Of a stretch of DNA of 64,000 bases, positions 53,376 through 61,555 are shown one piece after another. Within the stretch, counting starts at the first letter, position 1, and the number at the start of each line of letters is the position of its first letter. The stretch is from assembly GCA_050249835.1 (NCBI GenBank), contig JBFWPT010000009.1:1-64000 (forward strand), in the 5' to 3' direction. The position numbers and the translations under genes are program-made. The notes beneath the pieces are model-generated. The model was not told the DNA's origin and made no database searches. It was given only the letters and a program-made list of their open reading frames with translations. The stretch is from Miltoncostaea sp050249835 (GTDB lineage: Bacteria; Actinomycetota; Thermoleophilia; Miltoncostaeales; Miltoncostaeaceae).

Positions 53376-54575
53376 TCAGGCCCCGATGCGCCCCACGGCC
53401 GCCCGCAGGTCGCCGGCCGCCCGCGCCAGGCGCAGCCCGGCCCCGGCGACGTCGCCGGCGGTGGCGCAGGCCTCCCGCGCCCCCGCGGCGGCCTCGCGCG
53501 CGGCGTGGGCGTCGGCGGACCCGCGCTCGCCCTCGCGGCCGAGCCGCCCGGCCAGCCCCGCGAGCCCGGCGCGGGCGGCCTCGCCGGAGGCGGTCACGGT
53601 CCCGGTGGCGGTGACGAGGTCGTCCCCGGCGGCCACGAGCGCCGTGGCGGCGCCGGTGGCGTCCGCCGCGAGGCCGGCGCCGGCGCGGATCCGGCCGTCG
53701 CCCCGGTCGAGCGCCTCCAGGGCGCGGGCGGTCTCCTCGCGCACCTCGGCGACGATGGCAGCGATGGCGTCGGCGGCGGCCCGGCTCTCGGTGGCGAGGG
53801 AGCGGACCTCGCCGGCGACGACGGCGAAACCGCGCCCGTGCTCTCCTGCGCGGGCGGCCTCGATGGCGGCGTTGAGGGCGAGCAGGTCGGTGCCGGTGGC
53901 GACGGAGGCGATGCGGCGGGCGATGTCGTCGATCGCCTCGCCCCGCGCGCCGAGGCCGCGGACGGCGTCGGCCGCCTCCCGCACGGTCGCGCCGGCGTCG
54001 TCGACCGCCGCGGCGACCGCGGCGGCGGCCCGCGCGGACCCGTTGGCGGCGGTCCGGGCCCCGGCGGCCGCCCCGGCGGCGGCGAGCGCGCCGGCGTGGA
54101 GCGCGTCCACCTCGCCCCGGACCTTCCCGAGATCGTCCATGGCGCCGCCGATCCCGCGCGCCCGGCCCTCGGCGGCGCCGGCCGCGCCGTCGAGGGCGGC
54201 GGCCACCCGCGCGGCGGCCGCCGCGCCCGCGGACGCCCCGGCGGCGGTGGCGCGGGCCCGGCGGTCGAGCTCCGTCGCGGCGCCCGCGGCCTCCGCGGCG
54301 GCGGCGCGGACCTCGGCGCGAAGGGCGGCGGCCTCGGCGTGGAGACCGGCGATGCGGGCGCGCACGGCGCCGGCCACGATCGTCGCGAGCCAGGCGCCCA
54401 GCACGAGCACGAGGCCGGTGCCGGCCACCAGGGCCGCGCGGGCGTCGTCCAGGCGCGGGCCGGCGTCCGCCAGCAGGGCGAGGGTCGCGCCGGCCGCGAG
54501 GGCCACGCCGGCGAGCAGGGCGGCGGTGGCGGCGGCGATCGCGAGGCCGATGGTCCGGTCGGCGTGGTGCGGCAC
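53376..54575 (-). CDS. Methyl-accepting chemotaxis-type signalling protein
   Basis: About 399 residues. Two adjacent N-terminal membrane helices with almost no external loop, then an Ala-rich coiled coil and the conserved receptor tip IASVATGTDLLALNAAIE, EHGRGFAVVAGEVRSLA. No ligand-binding domain and no clear HAMP are present, so it may sense the membrane or an internal cue. GTG 54575 is preferred because GAGGAGA lies 4 bases upstream; ATG 54614 would add 13 residues. No other che genes are nearby. It lies 74 bases after dnaE2. Confidence 0.88.
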   Translation of the reverse strand: MPHHADRTIGLAIAAATAALLAGVALAAGATLALLADAGPRLDDARAALVAGTGLVLVLGAWLATIVAGAVRARIAGLHAEAAALRAEVRAAAAEAAGAATELDRRARATAAGASAGAAAAARVAAALDGAAGAAEGRARGIGGAMDDLGKVRGEVDALHAGALAAAGAAAGARTAANGSARAAAAVAAAVDDAGATVREAADAVRGLGARGEAIDDIARRIASVATGTDLLALNAAIEAARAGEHGRGFAVVAGEVRSLATESRAAADAIAAIVAEVREETARALEALDRGDGRIRAGAGLAADATGAATALVAAGDDLVTATGTVTASGEAARAGLAGLAGRLGREGERGSADAHAAREAAAGAREACATAGDVAGAGLRLARAAGDLRAAVGRIGA

Positions 54576-54649
54576 GGGGTCTCCTCGACGGGTGGACCCG
54601 AGCGTGATCGGCATCCGCCGCCCGGACCGGAGCGCCGGGGCGGGCTCCG

Positions 54650-57600
54650 TCAGCGCCGCCCGCGCCCGAAGTGTTGCCCCTCGGGGGCCGCGGCCTGGAC
54701 GCGCGCCATCTCGGCGGGGGCGTCCTCCAGCGGCGGGGCGATGCGCGCGATGGAGGTGACGAGGACGTTCATGTTGCGGTCGCGCCGCTCCAGCCGCCCG
54801 TGGGCCATCACGAGGGGGTCGGCGCGCACGACGGAGCGGTGCCGCTCGTACACCTCGGGCCGCACGATGCAGTTGACCATGCCGGTCTCGTCCTCCAGCA
54901 GCAGGAAGACGATGCCGTTGGCGGTGGCGGGGCGCTGGCGCGCGACGACGAGCCCCGCGACGATGACCGGCGTCCCGTCGGGCGTCTCGCGCAGGTCGGC
55001 CGCGGTCCGCACGCCGGCGGGCAGCCCGGGGCGGACGAGGGTGACGAGGTGCCAGCCGGTGGACAGGCCGGTCGTCTCGTAGTCGGTGAGGGTGCGCTCG
55101 TAGCGCCCGGCCTCGGGGAGCGGGGGCGCCGGGCCGGCGGGGATCGGCAGGGCGAGCTGCAGGCCCTCGGCGCCGGCGCGCGGCCGCGACAGCACCCCCA
55201 GCTCCCAGAGCATCGCCCGGCGCGGCGGCCCGAGGACGTCGCACGCCCCGGCGCGGACGAGCTGCGCCAACTGCTCCCGGCGCAGGTCGGAGCGGGCGGC
55301 CAGGTCGGCCACGTCGCGGAAGTCCCCCTGGGACCGGCGCTCGGCCACGAGCCGCTCCGCCGCCTCGATGCGCACCTCGCGGAGGTAGCCCAGCCCGATC
55401 CGCACCGCGCCGCCCTCCATGGAGCAGGCGGCCTCCGAGCGCGCGATGCACGGCGGCAGCACCCGCACGCCGCGGCGCTGGGCGTCGCGCACCAGGCTGG
55501 CGGGCGGGTAGAAGCCCATCGGCTGGGAGTTGAGGAGGGCCGTGAGGAACTCGGCGGGGTGGCGCTGCCGCAGCCAGGCGCTCTGGTAGGCGAGCACCGC
55601 GAACGCCGACGAGTGGGCCTTGGGGAAGCCGAAGTTCGAGAAGCCGATGAGCTTGGTGAAGACGGTGCGGATGGTCTCGTCGTCCACGCCCCGCTCCCGC
55701 GCGCCGTCGCGGAAGTCGCGCCACAGGGCGATCATCGCCTCGCGGCTGCGCTTGCGGCTCATCGCCCGCCGCAGGGCCTCCGCCTGCCCGGGGGTGAACC
55801 CGGCGAGGGCCATCGCCACCTCCAGCACCTGCTCCTGGAACACCACGACGCCGAGGGTGTCGCGCAGCACGTCCGCCAGCAGGGGGTGGTCGTAGGGCGG
55901 CTCGAAGGAGGGGTCGGCGCGCTTCGCCCGCCGGTGCTTCACGTAGGGGTGGACGGCGCCGCCGCTGACCGGGCCGGGGCGGATGAGCGCGACCTGGACG
56001 GTGAGGTCGTCGAGGTTCTCGGGGCGCGTCTGCAGCAGACTCTGCATCTGGGCGCGGCTCTCGATCTGGAACACGCCGACGGTGTCCGCGTCCTGGATCT
56101 CCGCGTAGACGGAGGGGTCGGTGAAGCCGATGCGCGACAGGTCGATGCTCTCGCCGCGGTGCCGGGCGACGAGGTCGATGCACTCCTCCACCGCGCTCAG
56201 CATCCCCAGGCCGAGCAGGTCGATCTTCACGAAGCCGGCGTCGGCGCAGGAGTCCTTGTCCCACTGGCAGATCTGGCGGCCGGGGAACGCGGCGGGCACC
56301 ACGGGCACCAGTTCCACGAGGGGGCGGGCGCTGACGACCATGCCGCCGGAGTGCTGGGAGAGGTGGCGGGGGAGGCCGGCCGCCTCGCGGGCCAGCATCG
56401 CGAGCGCCCGCCACCGCGGCGACGCCATCTTCGCCTCCCCGTCCGGGAGCCGGAGCATCTCCTCCTCCACGGCCTCCGCCGACGACCAGCCGTCGGAGAG
56501 GCGCACGAGGCGCTCGAGGTCGGCCTCGGGCAGCGCGAGGGCCTTCCCGAGCTCCCGGATGGCCATGCGGATGCGGAAGGTGGGGAAGGCGGCGACGAGG
56601 GCGGCGTGCTCGTCGCCGTAGCGGGCGATGACCTCCTCGATGAGCCGCTCGCGCACGTCGCGGGGGAAGTCGAGGTCGATGTCCGGCACCGAGGCCATGT
56701 CCCTGTTGAGGAAGCGGCCGAGGAACAGGTCGTTGGCGACCGGGTCGATGTGCGACAGGCCGGTGAGGTAGCAGACGATCGAGCCCACCGACGACCCCCG
56801 TCCCCGGCCGGGGGGCAGCCAGCGGCGCGCCGACCCGGCGGGGCGCACCTGCAGCGCCACCTCGCGCGCCAGCTCCAGGATGTCGCGGTGCAGCAGGAAG
56901 AAGCCCGCGAGGTCGTGGTGGGCGATGAGGGCCAGCTCCTCCTCCAGCCGCCGCCGGGCCGCCTCCCGCCGGCGTGCGTTGGGGTAGCGGGCGCCGAGCA
57001 GGTGGGCGCAGAGGTCGGTGAGGGCCTTCTGGGCGGTGACCCCCGGGTGGGCGCCGGCGAAGTCGGGGAAGCGGTAGCCGAGGTCGCGGGTGAGGTCGAA
57101 CTCGATGCGCTCGGCGATGCGGACGGTCTGGCGCACGGCCTCCGGGTGGTCCGCGAAGAGGGCGGCCGTGTCCGCCGGGGGGCGCAGGACGGCGTGGCGG
57201 TTGCCCCGGCGGGCGTCCTCGGACCCGTCTAGGGTTAGGCGGTTGCGGATCGCCACGAATGCGTCCTGCAGCAGGGCGCGCTCGTCCGTGTGGGCGTGGG
57301 GGTCGCCGGTCGCGACGCAGGGGACGCCCGCGGCCTCGGCGAGCTGGGCCAGCTCGCGGGCGAGGCGGCGGTCGCCGCGGGCGAGGGGGCGCTGGATCTC
57401 GACGTGGACGTCCTCCCGCCCGAAGTCGCGCACGAGCCCTTCGACCGCCGCGAGCGCCGCGCGGCGGTCCCCCGCGGCGACGAGCCGCGGGACCAGGCCG
57501 TGGCGGGCGCACCCGGTGAGGCAGACGAGGCCCTCCGCGTGGGCGCCGAGGGCGTCGCGGGGGAGCGCCGGCGGCACCGCCCGCCGGTCCGGCGGCGGCC

Positions 57601-57904
57601 GCGTGTCCGCGTGGGCGAGGGTGATGAGGCGGCAGAGGTTGGCGTACCCGGTGGCGTCGGCGGCGAGGAGCGTGAGGTGCGAGCCGTCGTCGAGGGTGAC
57701 CTCCGCGCCGGTGATGGGGCGCACCCCGACCGCCCGGGCCGCGTGTGCGAAGGCGAGCGAGCCGCAGAGGCCGTCGTGGTCGGTGAGCGCGAGGGCGGCG
57801 TGGCCCATCTCGGCCGCCGCCGCGGCCATCTCCTCCGGCGCCGAGGCGCCGTCCAGGAACGAGAAGGCCGAGTGGGCGTGCAGCTCCACGTAGGGGACGT
57901 CCAT
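54650..57904 (-). CDS. dnaE2: Error-prone DNA polymerase DnaE2
   Basis: C-family polymerase (1084 residues) for SOS mutagenesis and lesion bypass. The PHP domain opens VELHAHSAFSFLDGAS and has DPHAHT. The palm has GRGRGSSVGSIVCYLTGLSHIDP and catalytic PDIDLDFP; FVKIDLLGLGML, RPGPVSGGAVHPY and FPKAHSSAFAVLAYQ are typical. An OB fold near the C-terminus follows (LLLEDETGMVNCIVRP). The length fits DnaE2, not replicative DnaE1. A LexA box abuts the ATG at 57904; the other half of the mutasome, imuB, has the same box. Confidence 0.95.
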   Translation of the reverse strand: MDVPYVELHAHSAFSFLDGASAPEEMAAAAAEMGHAALALTDHDGLCGSLAFAHAARAVGVRPITGAEVTLDDGSHLTLLAADATGYANLCRLITLAHADTRPPPDRRAVPPALPRDALGAHAEGLVCLTGCARHGLVPRLVAAGDRRAALAAVEGLVRDFGREDVHVEIQRPLARGDRRLARELAQLAEAAGVPCVATGDPHAHTDERALLQDAFVAIRNRLTLDGSEDARRGNRHAVLRPPADTAALFADHPEAVRQTVRIAERIEFDLTRDLGYRFPDFAGAHPGVTAQKALTDLCAHLLGARYPNARRREAARRRLEEELALIAHHDLAGFFLLHRDILELAREVALQVRPAGSARRWLPPGRGRGSSVGSIVCYLTGLSHIDPVANDLFLGRFLNRDMASVPDIDLDFPRDVRERLIEEVIARYGDEHAALVAAFPTFRIRMAIRELGKALALPEADLERLVRLSDGWSSAEAVEEEMLRLPDGEAKMASPRWRALAMLAREAAGLPRHLSQHSGGMVVSARPLVELVPVVPAAFPGRQICQWDKDSCADAGFVKIDLLGLGMLSAVEECIDLVARHRGESIDLSRIGFTDPSVYAEIQDADTVGVFQIESRAQMQSLLQTRPENLDDLTVQVALIRPGPVSGGAVHPYVKHRRAKRADPSFEPPYDHPLLADVLRDTLGVVVFQEQVLEVAMALAGFTPGQAEALRRAMSRKRSREAMIALWRDFRDGARERGVDDETIRTVFTKLIGFSNFGFPKAHSSAFAVLAYQSAWLRQRHPAEFLTALLNSQPMGFYPPASLVRDAQRRGVRVLPPCIARSEAACSMEGGAVRIGLGYLREVRIEAAERLVAERRSQGDFRDVADLAARSDLRREQLAQLVRAGACDVLGPPRRAMLWELGVLSRPRAGAEGLQLALPIPAGPAPPLPEAGRYERTLTDYETTGLSTGWHLVTLVRPGLPAGVRTAADLRETPDGTPVIVAGLVVARQRPATANGIVFLLLEDETGMVNCIVRPEVYERHRSVVRADPLVMAHGRLERRDRNMNVLVTSIARIAPPLEDAPAEMARVQAAAPEGQHFGRGRR

Positions 57905-57940
57905 CGAACACATGTTCGTGTTCGGATGGGCGCGATGCAA
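57905..57940 (-). promoter_or_regulatory. LexA (SOS) box and promoter of dnaE2
   Basis: Read on the minus strand: TTGCAT (57935-57940), a 17-base spacer, GAACAT as -10, then GTGTTCG and the ATG. The palindrome CGAACATGTGTTCG (57905-57918) is a Gram-positive/actinobacterial SOS box. It covers the -10 and ends at the base before the start codon, so transcription would be leaderless and blocked by LexA. Confidence 0.85.
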
Positions 57941-58033
57941 CCGTGGCGGTGCGGCCGGGCCGGGGGTTCCGGTGCCCCGGTCCGGCCGCTGCCACCGGGT
58001 GGGGCCCGGCGCGCACGCCACCGGGCCCGGTCG

Positions 58034-58390
58034 TCAGGTGCGGGCCGGCACCCGGTTCCGCGCGGGGATCCGGTCGTAGTTCATCCGGAGCATCGCCACG
58101 ACGTCCCGCACGTCCTCGTCGGATGCGATCCGCCGGGCCGCGAGGCCGGGCGAGTCGGGGAGCGCGGGGTGGGGGCCGACCCGCCCCTCGTCCATCAGCG
58201 TCGCCCGCACCGAGCGGGGGAAGGCGAAGTGGGCGGCGTGGTCGCCGTGGAGGTGCCCGATCTCCCGCCGCCCTACCACGAACGCGAGCGATCCGAACGA
58301 GCCCGCCTCCGCCGTGACGCCCTCCCAGGCCGTCACCTCGGCCGCGATCCTCCCCGCCGCCCCGGTCACCCGCGTGTCCCCTCCACCCAT
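58034..58390 (-). CDS. DUF5519 (luciferase-like) family protein
   Basis: A 118-residue small protein whose core (FVVGRREIGHLHGDHAAHFAFP, HPALPDSPGLAARRIASDEDVRDVVAMLRMNYDR) matches DUF5519, sometimes annotated as a luciferase domain; no light-emitting activity should be inferred. ATG 58390 follows GGGGAGGG. It is 129 bases upstream of dnaE2 on the same strand but has its own start signals; dnaE2 has its own SOS promoter. Confidence 0.8.
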   Translation of the reverse strand: MGGGDTRVTGAAGRIAAEVTAWEGVTAEAGSFGSLAFVVGRREIGHLHGDHAAHFAFPRSVRATLMDEGRVGPHPALPDSPGLAARRIASDEDVRDVVAMLRMNYDRIPARNRVPART

Positions 58391-58469
58391 GGTCCCTCCC
58401 CTCGGGATCTCGATCGACGGGACCCATGCTGCACCTTCAACCAAACTTGAAGTCAAGGGGTCGTGGGTG

Positions 58470-58512
58470 GGACATGTCGCACTCGGGGCACGGGCCAGGA
58501 CCCAAGTGGAAC
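58470..58512 (+). repeat. Intergenic repeat copy R3
   Basis: A 43-base core beginning GGACATG and ending AAGTGGAAC. The last about 30 bases (TCGGGGCACGGGC, GGACCCAAGTGGAAC) are nearly identical to R1, 15 kb away. An ORF from its ATG (58474) ends in a TGA overlapping the ATG of R4. Confidence 0.75.
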
Positions 58513-58579
58513 ATGACGGCACCGGGACTGGCGCCACCGGCTCCACCGGCCGCCGGCCGCCGGCCGCCCCTCCGCACGG

Positions 58580-58622
58580 GGCCATGACCCGGTCGGACCC
58601 GGCCTCCGGGGCCGAGTGGACC
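58580..58622 (+). repeat. Intergenic repeat copy R4
   Basis: A 43-base core GGCCATGACCCGGTCGGAC ... GAGTGGACC. It is most like R5, and the similarity continues downstream (GACGGAGCG). The ATG at 58584 is in frame with the TGG, as in all the full copies. Confidence 0.75.
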
Positions 58623-58903
58623 TCGTGCGACGGAGCGGCCGCGCGCCGGTCCGGGTGGCCCACGGAACCCGCCCGTCCGTCGTCACCCTCCCGGCACGCC
58701 CTCGGCGCACCTGGGCCCGGATCCGGCACGGCCTCCGGGTCGACATCCCCCCGATCCGGCCCGGATGGCGCCGGAACCGTGCCGAGGTCCGTGGCACCCT
58801 GCGTCGCGCGGGACCGGGACCGACGGTGACGAGACCGCCGCGTCCCTGGCCGTTGGCGGTCACATCCGAATTGCGGAGCCGTCGCCGGGCGCCGGCGGCG
58901 GCG

Positions 58904-58946
58904 CCCCATGACCCGGTCGGACCTGGCGTCCAGGGCAAAGTGGACC
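58904..58946 (+). repeat. Intergenic repeat copy R5
   Basis: A 43-base core CCCCATGACCCGGTCGGAC ... AAGTGGACC, followed by GGGGGACGGAGCG. It shares the CCATGACCCGGTCGGAC start with R4 and the CCCCATG/AAGTGGA ends with R1. Confidence 0.75.
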
Positions 58947-58989
58947 CCGGGGGACGGAGCGCACCCGGGGGCCGGGGGCCTCCGTGCGG

Positions 58990-59646
58990 CTAGCCGCCCC
59001 CTCCGCAGCCACCGCCTCCGCAGCCGCCGCCTCCGTCGCTCCCGTCGCCTGAGCCGCCGGCGCCCGGGGTGCCGCAGCCGTTGGCGCCGCCCGCGCAGCC
59101 GCTCGCGAAGGCGGCTCCGGCCGGGACGGCGACCCAGGCGACGCCGGTCGGGGTCCGCTCGGGACGGAGCATCTCGAAGGGGCGGATCCCGTCGGGGAAC
59201 GGGACGAACCGGAAGCCGTCCTCGATGCCGAGCTGCTCGTCGATCGCGAAGATGCGGGGGAGGCGGTCCGGGCGGGCCGGGTCGATGCCCTCCAGCTCAC
59301 AGGCCCCGCGGAAGGTCCGCTCCATGGCGAAGTCCGTGTCCATCCTCCCCGTCACGGCGGGGGCGGGGGTGTGGTGCAGGAAGTGCCCGATGCCGCTGCG
59401 GCAGAGGGCCTCGTACTCCCGCGTGTAGAGGATCAGCTCGTGCCAGGCGTCGTCGACGGCCTGGGACGGCATCGCCAGGAAGCGCCTCCCGGAGGCGCGG
59501 CAGATGCGGAACCAGTCGCGCAGGCCCTCCATGACCAGCTCGCGCCCGGCCGCGCCGAGCCCCGGCCGGTGCGCCGCGAGCCGCTCCTCGAACCCGGGTG
59601 GGAAGACGTACCCGGCGAGGAAGCGGTCGCGGCGCTTGCCGAACAC
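58990..59646 (-). CDS. Glycine-rich-domain (DUF1399-like) protein with Cys/Gly tail
   Basis: A 218-residue protein. The N-terminal part (FEERLAAHRPGL, MPSQAVDDAWHELILYTREYEALCRS, GHFLHHTP) matches the DUF1399/GRDP-like module. The C-terminus is a low-complexity Gly/Cys tail (GGGGCGGGGCGGGG). No signal peptide is present and the role is unknown. The Cys spacing in the tail might bind metal or form cross-links (inference). The GTG start is one base after the preceding gene's stop, so the two are co-transcribed. Confidence 0.78.
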   Translation of the reverse strand: MFGKRRDRFLAGYVFPPGFEERLAAHRPGLGAAGRELVMEGLRDWFRICRASGRRFLAMPSQAVDDAWHELILYTREYEALCRSGIGHFLHHTPAPAVTGRMDTDFAMERTFRGACELEGIDPARPDRLPRIFAIDEQLGIEDGFRFVPFPDGIRPFEMLRPERTPTGVAWVAVPAGAAFASGCAGGANGCGTPGAGGSGDGSDGGGGCGGGGCGGGG

Positions 59647-59647
59647 G

Positions 59648-60214
59648 TCAGCGGGGGGTGGGCGAGAAGTCCGGGTAGCGGTCCGTCAGGAACGACAGGT
59701 ACGAGTGCGTCTGCAGGTTGAACCGCATGATGTAGAGCGTGATGTCGCGCAGCCCCTGCGGGATCCTCCCCGTGAAGAGGATGCAGATCCACGAGATGAA
59801 CGCGATCACCTCGAGCACGTAGCCGAGCACCGTCGCGGCGATCAGCGCCGGGATGGCGAGGATCCCGCGGAAGCCGGTCTTCCAGCGGTTCTGCGGCGCG
59901 GGGGGCGCGACCGCCAGGTCGGCGTCGTAGGGGGTGTCGCCCAGGAACTTGGGGTAGGGGTCGGCGAGGAACGTGATGTACCCGCCGACGTGCGACGAGT
60001 AGCGCATGTACTGGGCGATGAAGTCGTGCAGCGCCTGGGGGGTCTGCCCGGCGAAGAGGGTCGCGAACCACGAGATGAAGACGGCGATGCCGGCCGCGAT
60101 GCCCCAGATGGCGAGCCAGATGAGGTGGGGGATGGCGAGGATGATGCGGAAGAACGACGTGAGCCGGTTCCGGTTGAGATCCTCGGTGGCGACGAACTGA
60201 ATGGGATGGTCCAT
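59648..60214 (-). CDS. DUF4389 membrane protein
   Basis: A 188-residue protein with two similar halves, each carrying a hydrophobic hairpin (FFRIILAIPHLIWLAIWGIAAG; RGILAIPALIAATVLGYVLEV) followed by W-x-x-x-LF-x-G-x-x-P-Q-(A/G)L and an amphipathic stretch ending SYLSFLTDRYP. This is the DUF4389 pattern; function is unknown. A strong promoter-like sequence precedes it at leaderless spacing. Confidence 0.85.
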   Translation of the reverse strand: MDHPIQFVATEDLNRNRLTSFFRIILAIPHLIWLAIWGIAAGIAVFISWFATLFAGQTPQALHDFIAQYMRYSSHVGGYITFLADPYPKFLGDTPYDADLAVAPPAPQNRWKTGFRGILAIPALIAATVLGYVLEVIAFISWICILFTGRIPQGLRDITLYIMRFNLQTHSYLSFLTDRYPDFSPTPR

Positions 60215-60222
60215 GACCGCGG

Positions 60223-60252
60223 AATCTAGGCAGCCCGCGGGGATCCGCGCAA
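60223..60252 (-). promoter_or_regulatory. Promoter of the DUF4389 operon
   Basis: On the minus strand: TTGCGC (60247-60252), an 18-base spacer, TAGATT (60223-60228), then 8 bases to the ATG. No ribosome site is present, consistent with a leaderless mRNA. Confidence 0.55.
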
Positions 60253-60416
60253 GGCGCCCATGAAACGTCGAGGGGGCGCCTATGCCCGCGGCGCCCCCTC
60301 GGATGGTCGCGGCGCCCGGGTGCCCGCCGGGCGTCGCTGGTATGTGGTGGGTCCGTCCTGCACCACATGCATCGCCCGGAGGCCGTCGCCCCCGTCGATG
60401 CGTAGAGAGGCTGCCC

Positions 60417-61544
60417 ATGCCCCCGACGGGCGAAACAGCGCGGTGTTCGCAACGGACGGACCCGGCGGCGTTGGGGCGTCCGGGGCCTGCCACTACGCTT
60501 CCGGCGCCCGCGATCCGGCCAAGGGGGCACACGATCCGCCGCGTCCGACCGATCACGCTGCTGGCGCTGCTCATCGCGCTCGCCGCGCCCGCCGCCGCCC
60601 ACGCGGCACTCCCGTACATCGCCGTCGACCCCGGTCACGGGGGCGGCGACACGGGCGCCACCGGCATCCTGCCGCCCGGCACCGTCACCGGGCTGCCGCC
60701 CCGCAGCGACGCCCAGGGGCGCAACCTGCTGCTGGAGAAGGACGTCAACCTGGACATCGCGGTCCGCCTCGACGGCTGGCTCCGCGGCCAGGGCGGGCGG
60801 ACGCTCATGACGCGCACCCAGGACCTCGCCGGCGGCGATCGGCCCTACACCACCGAGGGCGCCGACCTGCGCGCCCGCGTGGACATCGCCAACGAGGCGC
60901 GGGTGGACCTGTTCGTCTCGGTCCACAACAACGCCCTCGGCACCACCACCAGCGGCACCGAGACGTTCCACTACTACTACTCGAGCGCCGCGTCGCGGCT
61001 GCTCGCGCAGGACGTCCAGACGCAGATGGTCGCGGCCCTCGGCCTGCCCGACCGGGGCGTCAAGACGGCGGGCTTCTACGTGCTCCGTAACACCCGGATG
61101 CCGGCGATCCTGGTGGAGGGCGGGTTCCTCACCAACCCGGCCGAGGCGCTCCTGCTGGCCGACCCCAACGTGCGGCAGCGGATCGCCGAGGCCATCGGGC
61201 GCGGCATCGCCACCTTCGCGGCCCGCTCGGTGGCCGCGCCGCCGCGGCTGCCACCCACGATCGGCCCCTGGCGCACGCGCCCGGCCAGCGTCCCCGCCGG
61301 CTACCGCCTGGTGAAGACCGGCCGCAGCAACCCCGTCGGCAGGGGCGGATGGCTCGCGGTCGTCGCCGGGTTCACCAACCCGGACGGCGGGCGGGCGCTG
61401 CCCGCGACGATCGGCCCGTGGCGCACGCGGCCGGCCCGGGTCCCGACCGGCTACCGGCTCGTGAAGACCGGCCCGGGCAACGCGGTCGGCAGGGGCGGGT
61501 GGCTCGCCGTGCTCGCGAGCGCCCAGGTGCCGGCCGGGCGGTAG
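60417..61544 (+). CDS. N-acetylmuramoyl-L-alanine amidase (Amidase_3) with C-terminal repeats
   Basis: Secreted wall hydrolase. The catalytic domain has VDPGHGGGDTGATG, LLLEKDVNL, FVSVHNNA and ILVEGGFLTNPAEA, giving the zinc ligands and catalytic Glu of Amidase_3. Two 50-residue repeats follow (each TIGPWRTRPA ... GYRLVKTG ... VGRGGWLAV), perhaps wall-binding. ATG 60417 is the nearest standard start but leaves 40 residues before the signal peptide (PITLLALLIALAAPAAAHA). A promoter-like TTGGGG-N17-TACGCT (60471-60499) plus AGGGGG before ATC 60534 suggest the real start may be the ATC. Confidence 0.9.
   Translation: MPPTGETARCSQRTDPAALGRPGPATTLPAPAIRPRGHTIRRVRPITLLALLIALAAPAAAHAALPYIAVDPGHGGGDTGATGILPPGTVTGLPPRSDAQGRNLLLEKDVNLDIAVRLDGWLRGQGGRTLMTRTQDLAGGDRPYTTEGADLRARVDIANEARVDLFVSVHNNALGTTTSGTETFHYYYSSAASRLLAQDVQTQMVAALGLPDRGVKTAGFYVLRNTRMPAILVEGGFLTNPAEALLLADPNVRQRIAEAIGRGIATFAARSVAAPPRLPPTIGPWRTRPASVPAGYRLVKTGRSNPVGRGGWLAVVAGFTNPDGGRALPATIGPWRTRPARVPTGYRLVKTGPGNAVGRGGWLAVLASAQVPAGR
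61257..61541 (+). repeat. Tandem 150-base coding repeat in the amidase gene
   Basis: Two copies with a 150-base period (61257-61406 and 61407-61541) encode the C-terminal repeat module. DNA identity is high, especially around GGCTACCG and GGCAGGGGCGG, suggesting a recent duplication. Confidence 0.8.
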
Positions 61545-61555
61545 GCGGAGGGGAC

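Larger units (their letters stand above)
58391..58989. other. 599-base gene-poor gap holding three repeat copies
   Basis: Between two minus-strand genes. Near 58430-58455 a lower-GC segment (TTCAACCAAACTTGAAGTCAA) may be a promoter or hairpin (TTCAA/TTGAA). Three copies of the intergenic repeat lie on the plus strand. No conserved protein is recognised. Confidence 0.6.

Noticed and set aside
54600..54650. Sigma-28-like site (GCCGATCA on the minus strand) before the chemoreceptor gene
   Set aside because: No acceptable -35 (TAAA/TCAA type) at 14-16 bases.
54650..58427. A 5-kb open frame on the minus strand that joins the chemoreceptor gene to sequence overlapping dnaE2
   Set aside because: Only its end (53376-54575) encodes recognisable protein; the rest is an out-of-frame reading of dnaE2.
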